Both the position numbers and the translations under genes were made by a program. The notes beneath the pieces are model-generated. The model did no database searches and was not told where the DNA came from. It worked only from the letters and a program-made list of their open reading frames with translations. A stretch of 18,155 nucleotides of DNA, from contig JAFQII010000282.1 in assembly GCA_017397605.1 (NCBI GenBank), positions 1 through 18,155 of the forward strand. Reading direction: 5' to 3'. Origin of the DNA: Clostridia bacterium (GTDB lineage: Bacteria; Bacillota; Clostridia; Oscillospirales; CAG-382). Shown here in pieces: positions 1 through 7,065 of the stretch. Each line of letters begins with the position of its first letter. Position 1 is the stretch's first letter.

Positions 1-1708
1 CGATCGCGGTTACCGTTTCGGGAATCACGACGCTCGTGAGAGATTCCATATAGCTAAAAGCTTCATAGCCGATGCCCGTTACGGGACAGCCGGCAAGCTC
101 CGCGGGAATCACCAGCTCGCTCGAAGTATGAACCGTACAGCCCGTCAGCATCACACAGCCGTCGGTGATACGGTAGACAAAGCCGTCCTGCTCGCCGACG
201 TAGCTTACAAGCTCGCTGCCTGCCCAGACGTTTGCACTGCAATCGCGCGCCCAAGCGGGATCCCATCCCGACAAATCCGCGCCGGACGGACAGTAAATGT
301 CTGCCACGCTGCTGTTATAGAACGCATAAGGTCCGACGCTCGTAACTGTTTCGGGGAGCGTAACGCTCTTGACGCGGTTCTGCCAGTCAAACGACCAATC
401 GCCGATTCGTCCAACGGGATAGCCTTCGATCTCAGCGGGAACGATGACATGCTCATCATCACCGTAATAATCGCTGATGACAACGATATCGCCGTCAATC
501 CAATAGTTATAAAGCGCCGTCACGGGCAGAGTATCCCCGCAAACGGTGCAGACGCCGTTGTCATAGTCGTGGCTTGCTTCGTAATATTCATAGCGGACTT
601 CTTCGCCGCAATCGTCGCACGTGATGCGGAGATAGCCGTCCTCATAACAGGTCTTTTTAACCTCATCAACCGTTACGTTGCGGTGAACACACGCGCCCCA
701 GACGATCGATCCGGAAAAATAATCGGACCAATTATAGTGCCACAGATCAGATGCGGCATCCGCTTCAAAATACAGGGTCGCATAATCGTTAAAGAACGCA
801 CTGCCGCCGATATATTCCACGGTTTCGGGAATGCGCAGCTCCTGCAGGTTGCCGCACCACATAAACGCCTGCATGCCGATATACGTCAATCCGAGCGGGA
901 GGTTTATTTTTTCCAAAGACCCGCAGGAGATAAACGCGTTGTTTGCGATCACCGTCACAGTCTCGGGCAGCTTGATCTCGCGGATAGAATGCATATCCTT
1001 AAACGCATCCGCGCCGATCGCCGTAACCGTTGCATCGCCCACCGTCTCGGGAACCGATATACGGTCGGTATCATACTCGGGAACAAAATCCAGCACGGTT
1101 GCCTGCTTGCCTTCCACGCGGTAGAGGAACTGCTCGTCCTCCACACATTCCGCGGTCAGCACGCCGTCATACCAAATGTTTGCATGGCAGTTGTCTGCCC
1201 AGCGCTCATCCCAATTCTCGCCGGGCGCCGCCGCCTCAAAATAAACGTCGGTCAGCTCTTCGCAGCCCTCAAACAAGCCGGAGCCGAGAAGCTCCACGCC
1301 GGCAGGAATCGTGATCTCCGTCAATTCCTTGCAATAATAAAAGCACTGCGAGGAGATCGTCGTCAGCGTCGACGGAAGCGATACCGTCTCGACAGACGAC
1401 CAAGAAAACACGTTACCGCTGAGGACACGAATGCCCTCCGAAAACGTCACATGTGTAATCTCCATGTTACTGCCGAACACGCCGTACGCGATCTGCAACA
1501 CGGGCAGACCGTCGATCTCAGCGGGAACGACCACGATTCCGCCGTCGCCATAGTAGCCGTCAATGACAGCATACTCGCCTTCGGCGTCTGTACCGATGTA
1601 GTACGAAAAGTCGCTTGCGTCCGCCCACACGGCGATCGGCAAAACGCCGACCAGCATCAATGCGGTCAGTACAAGTGCGACCAAACGAGAAAATAACCGT
1701 TTCTTCAT
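1..1708 (-). CDS. Secreted BspA-type leucine-rich repeat protein, C-terminus cut off by window edge
   Basis: The first 569 residues are visible and the frame is open to base 1. It begins with a signal peptide: K2 K3 R4, a hydrophobic stretch to about residue 28, and a likely cleavage site after AVWA. The rest consists of LRR_5 (BspA-like, Treponema-type) repeats of the pattern 'VPAEIDGLPV..I....F......T.V..PETV..I'. A second, similar block (with 'WDPAWARDCSANVW' echoing 'WDERWADNCHANIW') shows internal module duplication. Between the blocks lies a Cys-rich segment with two CxxC motifs (ITCDDCGEE, GVCTVCGD), common in clostridial surface proteins. The start at 1708 has a GGAG site 8 nt upstream and a perfect promoter (1745-1773). 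It is probably exported and exposed at the cell surface. Cell attachment cannot be judged because the C-terminus is missing. Family seen directly; ligand unknown. Confidence 0.85.
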   Translation of the reverse strand, partial: MKKRLFSRLVALVLTALMLVGVLPIAVWADASDFSYYIGTDAEGEYAVIDGYYGDGGIVVVPAEIDGLPVLQIAYGVFGSNMEITHVTFSEGIRVLSGNVFSWSSVETVSLPSTLTTISSQCFYYCKELTEITIPAGVELLGSGLFEGCEELTDVYFEAAAPGENWDERWADNCHANIWYDGVLTAECVEDEQFLYRVEGKQATVLDFVPEYDTDRISVPETVGDATVTAIGADAFKDMHSIREIKLPETVTVIANNAFISCGSLEKINLPLGLTYIGMQAFMWCGNLQELRIPETVEYIGGSAFFNDYATLYFEADAASDLWHYNWSDYFSGSIVWGACVHRNVTVDEVKKTCYEDGYLRITCDDCGEEVRYEYYEASHDYDNGVCTVCGDTLPVTALYNYWIDGDIVVISDYYGDDEHVIVPAEIEGYPVGRIGDWSFDWQNRVKSVTLPETVTSVGPYAFYNSSVADIYCPSGADLSGWDPAWARDCSANVWAGSELVSYVGEQDGFVYRITDGCVMLTGCTVHTSSELVIPAELAGCPVTGIGYEAFSYMESLTSVVIPETVTAI

Positions 1709-1744
1709 ACTTTGTTCTCCGTTTCTTCATATTTTTTCGTCCCT

Positions 1745-1773
1745 ATTATAAATAATCACGCCGTTTTTGTCAA
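1745..1773 (-). promoter_or_regulatory. Consensus sigma-A promoter of the LRR gene
   Basis: On the minus strand TTGACA (1768-1773) and TATAAT (1745-1750) are separated by exactly 17 nt and lie 37 nt before the ATG of the LRR gene. Both hexamers match the consensus perfectly. Confidence 0.85.
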
Positions 1774-1828
1774 TAGGCTATGACACGAAAAAGCCGTATC
1801 TTTGCACAAAGAAGAAGCAAAGAAACCG

Positions 1829-1857
1829 TTGCATTTTTTGCGCGGTTGTGCTATACT
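1829..1857 (+). promoter_or_regulatory. Promoter of the GH13 gene
   Basis: TTGCAT (1829-1834), a 17-nt spacer ending in TGTGC, and TATACT (1852-1857). The TG one base before the -10 box makes it an extended -10 promoter. It is divergent from the LRR promoter. Confidence 0.7.
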
Positions 1858-1895
1858 GCCTTTGAAAAGCAAGCAAAAGAGAAAGGAACTCTCTT

Positions 1896-3581
1896 ATGAG
1901 CAACGCAATCAACAAAGGCTGGTGGAAAAACCGCATTGCCTACCAGGTTTATCCCCGTTCGTTCTGCGACGCAAACGGCGACGGCACGGGCGACCTCAAG
2001 GGTATTACTTCAAAACTGGATTATCTCAAAGAATTGGGCGTAGGCATCGTCTGGCTTTCTCCCGTCTACCGTTCCCCGATGGACGACGGCGGCTACGATA
2101 TCTCGGATTATGAGGATATCGACCCGCTGTTCGGCAATATGGCAGACATGGACGAGCTTTTGGCAGAAGCCAAAAAACGCGACATCAAGATTCTGATGGA
2201 TCTGGTCGTCAACCACTGCTCGGACGAGCATCCGTGGTTCCAAAAAGCCCTGCGCGAGCCCGACAGCGAGGAAGCGGGCTATTTCTGGTTTGCCGAGTCC
2301 CCGGACGGGCCTCCCAACAACTGGAGAAGCATGTTTGGCGGCTCTGCGTGGGAGAACGTCGGCGGCGACCGCTATTACATGCACCTCTTCTCCAAAAAAC
2401 AGCCCGACCTCAACTGGGAAAACCCCAAATTGAGACAGCGCATCATCGACATGGTACGTTTTTGGCTGGACAAGGGCTTGGGCGGGTTCCGCATTGACGC
2501 GATCGTGCACATCAAAAAGATGGAAGGTCTCCCCTCCGGTCCCGCGGACGGCCCCGACGGCATGGTCGGCTGTTATGCTTACACGCGCAACGTCGAGGGC
2601 ATCGGCAAGTTTTTGACCGAGCTGCGCGAGCAGACCTTTGACAAATACGAGTGCGTCACCGTCGCGGAGGCGGCAGGCGTTCCCAACGAGCAGTTGGTGG
2701 ACTACATCGGTGAAAAAGGCTATTTCTCTACGATGTTTGACTTCTCCTACTCCGAGCCGTACAACTACGGCCACGGCTGGCACACCGCCAAGGATCCGTA
2801 TGAATGGGATTTTGACGCATGGCGCGACACGCTGTACGCGTCCCAGCTTTCGACACAGAAGATCGGTTGCGGCGCGACCTTTATCGAAAACCACGACTAC
2901 CCCCGCGCATGCCAGAAATTCGTCCCCGAAAAGGACCATTGCCCCGAAGTGCAAAAAATGCTGGGCAACATGTATTTCTTCCTGTTCGGCATGCCGTTTA
3001 TCTACCAGGGGCAGGAGCTGGGCATGACCAACCCGCGCTTTACGTCCATCGACCAGATCGACGATATCTCGACCAAAAACCACTACCGCACAGCACTCGC
3101 CGACGGGCTCTCCCCCGAAGAAGCGATGCGCCTCTGCGCACGTTACTCGCGTGACAACGCGCGCGTGCCGTTCCCGTGGGACGACAGCGAAAACGGCGGT
3201 TTCTCCCCTGCGGGCGTGACACCGTGGCTGTGCGTGCATCCCGATTACAAAACGGTCAACGCAAAAGCGGAAACGGCAAAGAACGACGGTGTGTTTGCGT
3301 TCTACAAAGAGATGATCCGTCTGCGCACCGTGTCGGAATACGCCGAGACGATCCAGAACGGCACGTTTGCGCCGATTCTGCAAGGGGAAAAGCAGCTCAT
3401 CGCTTACACCCGCACGGGTGACAAAACGATCGCCGTGCTTTGCTCTTTTGCGGACAGCGCAAGAGAAATCGTTTTGCCCTTTGAGGCAAAAAAAGTCGTC
3501 CTTGCAAGCAAGGACGAGGTGAAGATTGACGGCAACGTTTTGACGCTTTTGCCGTATCAGTCGGTGACGCTGGAAGTGTAA
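1896..3581 (+). CDS. GH13 alpha-glucosidase (oligo-1,6-/alpha-1,4-glucosidase type)
   Basis: 561 residues, the usual length for MalL/TreC-type enzymes. It hydrolyses terminal alpha-glucosidic bonds of short malto- or isomalto-oligosaccharides. The N-terminus (WWKNRIAYQVYPRSF) and the calcium-loop-like DANGDGTGD are typical. Catalytic residues of the (beta/alpha)8 barrel are all present: nucleophile D201 in GFRIDAIVHI, acid/base E258 in VAEA, and transition-state stabiliser D334 in IENHDYPR, with H333 before it. The C-terminal 80 residues form the all-beta domain. The residue after the nucleophile is Ala202; Val here favours alpha-1,6 and Ala/Thr alpha-1,4 substrates in studied relatives, so maltose-type specificity is inferred. 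No signal peptide, so cytoplasmic. Start fixed by AAAGGA upstream. No sugar transporter gene lies nearby. Trehalose-6-phosphate hydrolase is a less likely alternative. Confidence 0.93.
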   Translation: MSNAINKGWWKNRIAYQVYPRSFCDANGDGTGDLKGITSKLDYLKELGVGIVWLSPVYRSPMDDGGYDISDYEDIDPLFGNMADMDELLAEAKKRDIKILMDLVVNHCSDEHPWFQKALREPDSEEAGYFWFAESPDGPPNNWRSMFGGSAWENVGGDRYYMHLFSKKQPDLNWENPKLRQRIIDMVRFWLDKGLGGFRIDAIVHIKKMEGLPSGPADGPDGMVGCYAYTRNVEGIGKFLTELREQTFDKYECVTVAEAAGVPNEQLVDYIGEKGYFSTMFDFSYSEPYNYGHGWHTAKDPYEWDFDAWRDTLYASQLSTQKIGCGATFIENHDYPRACQKFVPEKDHCPEVQKMLGNMYFFLFGMPFIYQGQELGMTNPRFTSIDQIDDISTKNHYRTALADGLSPEEAMRLCARYSRDNARVPFPWDDSENGGFSPAGVTPWLCVHPDYKTVNAKAETAKNDGVFAFYKEMIRLRTVSEYAETIQNGTFAPILQGEKQLIAYTRTGDKTIAVLCSFADSAREIVLPFEAKKVVLASKDEVKIDGNVLTLLPYQSVTLEV

Positions 3582-3596
3582 AAATAAAGAGAACGT

Positions 3597-3779
3597 TTAA
3601 GGGGACTTTTTTGAAAAAAAGTCCCCTTAAAAATCCCCCAAAAAACTGATTGCCCGAGACTGCCGTCTCGGGAGAAAAACGTATTTTGATCCTCCAAACC
3701 GACAGTTTTGGAGCAATCGCTTTTCTTTGGGGGTTTTAAAGGGGGAATTTCTTTTCCGCGAAAAGAAATTCCCCCTTTT
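3597..3779. repeat. Composite inverted-repeat element, copy 1
   Basis: Five nested parts are visible: hairpin A with a 16-bp perfect stem (3597-3612/3615-3630); a left arm holding ATCCCCCAAA; hairpin B CCCGAGAC/GTCTCGGG (3653-3660/3665-3672); a further hairpin CTCCAAAC/GTTTTGGAG (3692-3699/3705-3713); a right arm TTTGGGGGTTTTAA that pairs with the left arm; and hairpin C with a 15-bp perfect stem (3741-3755/3761-3775) plus flanking A/T pairs. The arms also share GATTGC/GCAATC (3648-3653/3713-3718). The same layout recurs at 15469-15620 and, partly, at 17222-17332. It occupies the whole gap after the GH13 gene. Confidence 0.8.
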
Positions 3780-3781
3780 TT
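3738..3781 (+). terminator. Rho-independent terminator formed by hairpin C of element copy 1
   Basis: The stem GGGGGAATTTCTTTT pairs with 3761-3775 and is followed by six or more Ts. It would stop readthrough from the GH13 gene before the DUF6323 promoter. Confidence 0.7.
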
Positions 3782-3789
3782 CTGTCTCT

Positions 3790-3818
3790 ATTATACCACA
3801 AAACGGCAAAAAAATCAA
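3790..3818 (-). promoter_or_regulatory. Minus-strand promoter firing into the repeat element
   Basis: TTGATT (3813-3818), 17 nt, TATAAT (3790-3795), with TGTGG directly before the -10 box. No minus-strand gene follows, so a transcript would cover element copy 1 and run antisense to the end of the GH13 gene. Confidence 0.5.
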
Positions 3819-3821
3819 GAC

Positions 3822-3849
3822 TTGTATTTTATTATTTTCCCGCTATAAT
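3822..3849 (+). promoter_or_regulatory. Promoter of the DUF6323/DUF6179 operon
   Basis: TTGTAT (3822-3827), a 16-nt spacer and a perfect TATAAT (3844-3849), 33 nt before the first ATG. Confidence 0.7.
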
Positions 3850-3882
3850 CGTAGACAGACAAAGCAAACACGGGAGAAAAAC

Positions 3883-4320
3883 ATGTCGGGAAAACTGCAA
3901 AAATTCAAAGCGAACGCGAGCGCGCTGACGCTCGCAAAGGACGCGCAAAAGATTCTCATGCACAACGAGAAGACGGTGCAATACGGGCTGGTGCTGACCA
4001 AGGAACAGGCCGTCGAGCTGTTGGAAACACAAGCGCACGAGCAACGCTACCACGGACGGCTGGAGTTTGGAGAGGGGCCCGTCGGCAAGCTGATCGACGC
4101 GTTTGCCGACTCGCCTTACATCACGCGGCAGAATTACGCCGACACCCTGCACGCACTGGTCGAGACATTTTATTACTACAAAAACGAGACGGAAGACAAG
4201 CTGACCGACGACGAGCTGATCGAGTACATGCGCAAATTCTTCAACGGCTCCTGCGAAGGCTCGATCGAACTGCTAAGCTCCCGCGAGCTGGACAGCCTTG
4301 CGCGCGCTCTGCGTTATTGA
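3883..4320 (+). CDS. DUF6323 family protein
   Basis: 145 residues. The pattern 'YGLVLTKEQAVELLE...HGRLEFGEGPVGKLIDAFADSPYI...NYADTLHALVETFYYYKNET.D.LTDDELIEYMRKFFNG' matches what I know of DUF6323, a small helical cytoplasmic family of unknown function in Clostridia. No membrane segment or signal peptide. ATG 3883 is preferred to an upstream in-frame start because it has GGAGA 7 nt upstream and lies just after the promoter at 3822-3849. The next gene starts 12 nt after the stop, with its ribosome site at the stop codon, so the two are cotranscribed. DUF6323 and DUF6179 genes commonly sit together, which suggests a shared function. Family assignment is from memory of the motif; function unknown. 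Confidence 0.8.
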   Translation: MSGKLQKFKANASALTLAKDAQKILMHNEKTVQYGLVLTKEQAVELLETQAHEQRYHGRLEFGEGPVGKLIDAFADSPYITRQNYADTLHALVETFYYYKNETEDKLTDDELIEYMRKFFNGSCEGSIELLSSRELDSLARALRY

Positions 4321-4332
4321 GGAGGAACGGAT

Positions 4333-5199
4333 ATGCTGCAAAAAAGAACCTTGCTCTGCAAAGAAAACCTCCGCGACAGCGCTTACCTTGAGGACCTGCT
4401 TGCCGAGGGCGAGCGCGTCGGCGCGCTGACGGAAACAGACTCCGCACGCGTCCAATACGACGTGCTGGAGCTGTTGCAAAAACGGCTGGAATCCCTTTAC
4501 GGCAAGCGCACGAGCTCCGTCCCCGACGAGATCGCCGAGGAACTGATGGAAAGTGTGCTGTACACCGTCTCTTTGGCGCTCCGCGCGTCGCCCGACCCCG
4601 ACGCGGCACTGCGCATGCTGTGCGACACGCCGATGGAGCTGTTGTATCAAAAAGGCTTGCGGTACTGCCGCATTCTCTTGCGCGACGTGCGCGTGCTGAC
4701 GAAAAAACTGCAAGCGGAAGAGACGCCCGCGTTCAACCCGTTTTACCGCGCCGCGATCGGCAGAGACCTGGCCGCGTTTTTGCGCGCCTACAAACCCGAC
4801 AGCCGTGCGCACGAGCATTCGTTTTTTCCGATTTACGCCGTGACGGAAACAAAAAACACCCTCTCGGGTGTCTTGTTTGTCCGCGATTATGCCAAGCGGC
4901 TGCTTGCGGAAACGCGTTTTTGCAATCTGTTTGACCGCACAGAGCTGTCCTACGTCCTTTCGTCTCCGCGCGCACGGGGAGAAAACGTGTTTGAAGCCGT
5001 CCTGCGGCAAGCGTCCGTCAGCGTCTTGGCGCTCGGAACGGTCAGCCTGCGCACCACGCAAGAAGACGCGCGCTTTGTCCGTGAGACCTTTGACGCGCGC
5101 GAAGCGGAAAAGCAACTCCGAAACGCGTTTGTGCGCTTTCCGTTTGCGTTTTCGACGCTGGAACGGCTCTCGCGGGAATTGACGGCAAAAAGCCGTTAG
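4333..5199 (+). CDS. DUF6179-like protein, partner of the DUF6323 protein
   Basis: 288 residues, mostly charged and helical, cytoplasmic. The N-terminal half (ESVLYTVSLALRAS...ALRMLCDTPMELLYQKGL) and the segment 'FFPIYAVTETKNTLSGVLFVRDYAKRLLAETRFCNLF' resemble DUF6179, the usual neighbour of DUF6323. It seems shorter than the DUF6179 proteins I recall. A GGAGG site immediately after the upstream stop codon sets the start at 4333. The stop TAG (5197-5199) overlaps the TAA of the convergent ABM gene (5196-5198), so the two transcripts share their 3' ends and no terminator fits between them. Function unknown; the family call is moderate, the gene itself is certain. Confidence 0.75.
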   Translation: MLQKRTLLCKENLRDSAYLEDLLAEGERVGALTETDSARVQYDVLELLQKRLESLYGKRTSSVPDEIAEELMESVLYTVSLALRASPDPDAALRMLCDTPMELLYQKGLRYCRILLRDVRVLTKKLQAEETPAFNPFYRAAIGRDLAAFLRAYKPDSRAHEHSFFPIYAVTETKNTLSGVLFVRDYAKRLLAETRFCNLFDRTELSYVLSSPRARGENVFEAVLRQASVSVLALGTVSLRTTQEDARFVRETFDAREAEKQLRNAFVRFPFAFSTLERLSRELTAKSR

Positions 5200-5486
5200 C
5201 CTTTCAGCTCAAACTCGCCGAGCTTTGCCGTTTTGATGCAGAGCGCGTTGATCTCGCGCAGGCGTGCCATGTGGGGCTGTTCCATGTGGACCTGCTGGTG
5301 CTGTTTGCTCTCCCATGCTTCGATGAGCAACAGACCGTTTTTGTCCCCGTCGGAATAATAGTAGTCGTATTGCAGACAGCCGTCCTCCGCGCGGATCGCG
5401 TCCAGAATGCCCTGCGACTTGACCGATTCGACAAACGTCTCGCGCTTGCCTTCGTGACATTCAAACTTTACATAGATCGTATACAT
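5196..5486 (-). CDS. ABM-fold (YgiN-like) putative quinol monooxygenase
   Basis: 96 residues, the normal length for a single antibiotic-biosynthesis-monooxygenase (ABM) domain, a dimeric ferredoxin-like alpha/beta barrel. Typical features are an opening beta strand (YTIYVKFECHEGKRETF), the 'EDGCLQYDYYYSDGD' turn, 'LLLIEAWESKQHQQVHMEQPH', and a C-terminal strand. Members act as cofactor-free oxygenases on quinone-like substrates or as small-molecule binding proteins; which applies here cannot be seen. A GGAG site lies 8 nt before ATG 5486. It is cytoplasmic. Upstream lies only a short broken reading frame (5496-5603). Confidence 0.85.
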   Translation of the reverse strand: MYTIYVKFECHEGKRETFVESVKSQGILDAIRAEDGCLQYDYYYSDGDKNGLLLIEAWESKQHQQVHMEQPHMARLREINALCIKTAKLGEFELKG

Positions 5487-5495
5487 GATGTATTC

Positions 5496-5603
5496 TCCTT
5501 AAAAATATCTTTTATTCACCGCCGAGCACGAGCTTGGTGCGCTTGGTGTACACCTCAAATGAGCCCGTGTACACAACATAGTCCTTGCACACATGGTCCA
5601 CGA
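5496..5603 (-). pseudogene. Short C-terminal gene remnant between the ABM and SUFU genes
   Basis: Read on the minus strand this 108-nt frame encodes a protein-like tail (GIVDHVCKDYVVYTGSFEV..., ending KLVLGGE and TAA). It has no start codon or ribosome site, and a TAA in frame cuts it off upstream. Another frame just before it reads EVLIDFDNGKD. Two missing bases would join this to both the remnant and the SUFU C-terminus. It is either the decayed end of an unidentified gene or a frameshifted C-terminal extension of the SUFU gene. Confidence 0.35.
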
Positions 5604-5632
5604 TGCCCGATCCTTTCCGTTATCGAAGTCAA

Positions 5633-6244
5633 TCAGAACTTCTCGCTGCGGTGCTTTTCGGACAGGAAATGACATTTGCCCCCGTTTTCGGGATACAAAT
5701 AATCGCTGAACGCCTGCGGCCCGATCTTCATCAGCCGTTCCAGCTCCGCTTTGCAAAGCAACACGACCTGCAAACACGCGGCGGTCTTGAGCATGCCCAG
5801 CTTGCAACGCAGAATGCCCGCATCCTCGATGACCTGCGGGAACTCAACGAACGCCGCGATCATTTCGTCGTCCGCGTCCTCGTTCTCCCATTCAAAGCTG
5901 TGTCCGTAGGTGATGTGCGTCTGACAGCAATACGCATAAGAAGCGATCATCAACAGCTTGCTGTGATACCATTGCAACGTTTCGCGGTCCTCAAGGTTTT
6001 CGCCGCGGTCGACAAACATGATGTACTCGTTGTGCTGCGAGATCGTGTTGGAAACCGCCGGCATTTTGTAATCGCTCGCACCCATCGTGACCAATTTCCA
6101 AAACGGGTATTTTTCGCTCGGCTTGTACAACAGCACGTCGACGTGATACGCGCCCCCGTCCACGGGATGCAAAACCGTACAGTCCGTCTGCTCAAAATAG
6201 CGGTCAAAATGCGCAACCAGCTTGTCCATTTCTTTTGTTTTCAT
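5633..6244 (-). CDS. SUFU (suppressor of fused) domain protein
   Basis: 203 residues from ATG 6244, which has AAGGGGAC upstream; longer in-frame readings have no ribosome site and overlap the RDD gene. Family features are 'HPVDGGAYHVDVLLYKPSEKYPFWKLVTMGASDYKMP', 'NEYIMFVDRGENL', and 'HITYGHSFEWE'. In eukaryotes SUFU binds Gli factors. In bacteria the fold is widespread and several members have been proposed as immunity proteins of polymorphic toxins. No toxin gene is visible here, so that role is only a possibility. It lies 14 nt after the RDD gene and is probably cotranscribed with it. The C-terminus (CHFLSEKHRSEKF) may be cut short by a frameshift, given the coding-like remnant just downstream. 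Confidence 0.85.
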   Translation of the reverse strand: MKTKEMDKLVAHFDRYFEQTDCTVLHPVDGGAYHVDVLLYKPSEKYPFWKLVTMGASDYKMPAVSNTISQHNEYIMFVDRGENLEDRETLQWYHSKLLMIASYAYCCQTHITYGHSFEWENEDADDEMIAAFVEFPQVIEDAGILRCKLGMLKTAACLQVVLLCKAELERLMKIGPQAFSDYLYPENGGKCHFLSEKHRSEKF

Positions 6245-6258
6245 ATTGGGTCCCCTTT

Positions 6259-6651
6259 TTATTTTTGTTTGATCTGTTTGATCACGGTCGTGGCGGTCGC
6301 CATGTCGCCGAGCGAACGGCCCGTCGCCAGCAAAACGATCGCGTCGATCGGATATACAAAGAAAAAGATGTTCCGCAAGATCAGCTTGCCCTTTGAAGGC
6401 GCTTCCCACGTCCGATCGTCCTTGACGCAAAGCCCAAGCATGCGCTTGGCAACGCTTCTGCCGCCAAACATCACGTCCCGAAGAACAAACAGCGCAGGGT
6501 AAGAGGCGACCAGCAACAGCACAAGGATCACGTCAAGCGGACGCACACCTCGCTTTTCGATCGCTTCCAACACAACAAACGAGCCGACCAGCGCAGGAAC
6601 GCCCGATAACAGCCAGTCCACAACAAACGCCAGCATTCTTTTGAGCTTCAT
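6259..6651 (-). CDS. RDD family membrane protein
   Basis: 130 residues with three probable membrane segments: about residues 6-28, 38-60 and 90-110. The family signature is present: basic R5 and acidic D12 in the first helix (RMLAFVVDWLLSG), 'GGRSVAKRMLGLCV' after the second, and D103 in the third helix (VYPIDAIVLL). RDD proteins are small inner-membrane proteins of mostly unknown role; some are linked to ion exchange. GGAGGAA lies 5 nt before ATG 6651. The SUFU gene follows after 14 nt. No promoter is obvious in the 30 nt upstream, so transcription may come from beyond the avd-like gene. Confidence 0.88.
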   Translation of the reverse strand: MKLKRMLAFVVDWLLSGVPALVGSFVVLEAIEKRGVRPLDVILVLLLVASYPALFVLRDVMFGGRSVAKRMLGLCVKDDRTWEAPSKGKLILRNIFFFVYPIDAIVLLATGRSLGDMATATTVIKQIKQK

Positions 6652-6681
6652 AACGGTTCCTCCTTGATTGTATGGGTGGGA

Positions 6682-7044
6682 TCATTTGTTACTTTGATTT
6701 GCTTTTGTTGTGTTGAGGGAAGAAATCAACATTCTGCGAATCTGTCCGCATTGATTTTGCAGAGGCTTATAAACATTTTCGGGAATATAACCCGTTTCAA
6801 AAAGTAAATCCATCCAATATTCTGTTTCGTAGCATTCTTTTTGCGCAATCTCCAATTTGGATATAAAATCCTTCGTTCCCTGCGCATATTGCGCCTCATG
6901 AATATTCGCACCGATAGACGTTCCCGAACGCAATAGCTGATTTGTGAGAACCGACTCTTTCATGTTTGTTTTTATATCACGGCAAAGAAAAACGACCTGC
7001 TTCGCAAACTCTTTGGATTTGTCTCTCAAAATACTTTCTGCCAC
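6682..7044 (-). CDS. Four-helix-bundle protein of the avd / 23S rRNA intervening-sequence (IVP) family
   Basis: 120 residues from GTG 7044, chosen because GAGGTGA stands 5-8 nt upstream; the GTG at 7053 would overlap that site. The family pattern is clear: 'DKSKEFAKQVVFLCRDIK', 'LTNQLLRSGTSIGANIHEAQYAQGTKDFISKLEIAQKECYETEYWMDLLFETGYI', 'RRMLISSLNTTK'. Relatives form pentameric basic bundles and include Avd of diversity-generating retroelements and proteins encoded inside 23S rRNA insertions. Here there is no reverse transcriptase and no rRNA; instead an array of hairpins lies directly upstream (7066-7276). The gene looks AT-richer than its neighbours, suggesting it arrived separately. Likely role, by family only: nucleic-acid binding. 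Confidence 0.88.
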   Translation of the reverse strand: MAESILRDKSKEFAKQVVFLCRDIKTNMKESVLTNQLLRSGTSIGANIHEAQYAQGTKDFISKLEIAQKECYETEYWMDLLFETGYIPENVYKPLQNQCGQIRRMLISSLNTTKANQSNK

Positions 7045-7065
7045 AGTCGTCACCTCAAATATAAT

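Noticed and set aside
128..1696. Long plus-strand open frame (522 codons) over the LRR region
   Set aside because: Exactly antisense to the LRR gene, no ribosome site, low-complexity Arg/Ala/His-rich translation; the minus strand has signal peptide, repeats and a perfect promoter.
2010..3383. Minus-strand open frame of 457 codons
   Set aside because: Shadow of the GH13 gene caused by its GC-rich codon use; no family motif and no ribosome site.
4273..5115. Minus-strand open frame of 280 codons
   Set aside because: Antisense to the DUF6179-like gene; the plus strand has ribosome site and operon structure.
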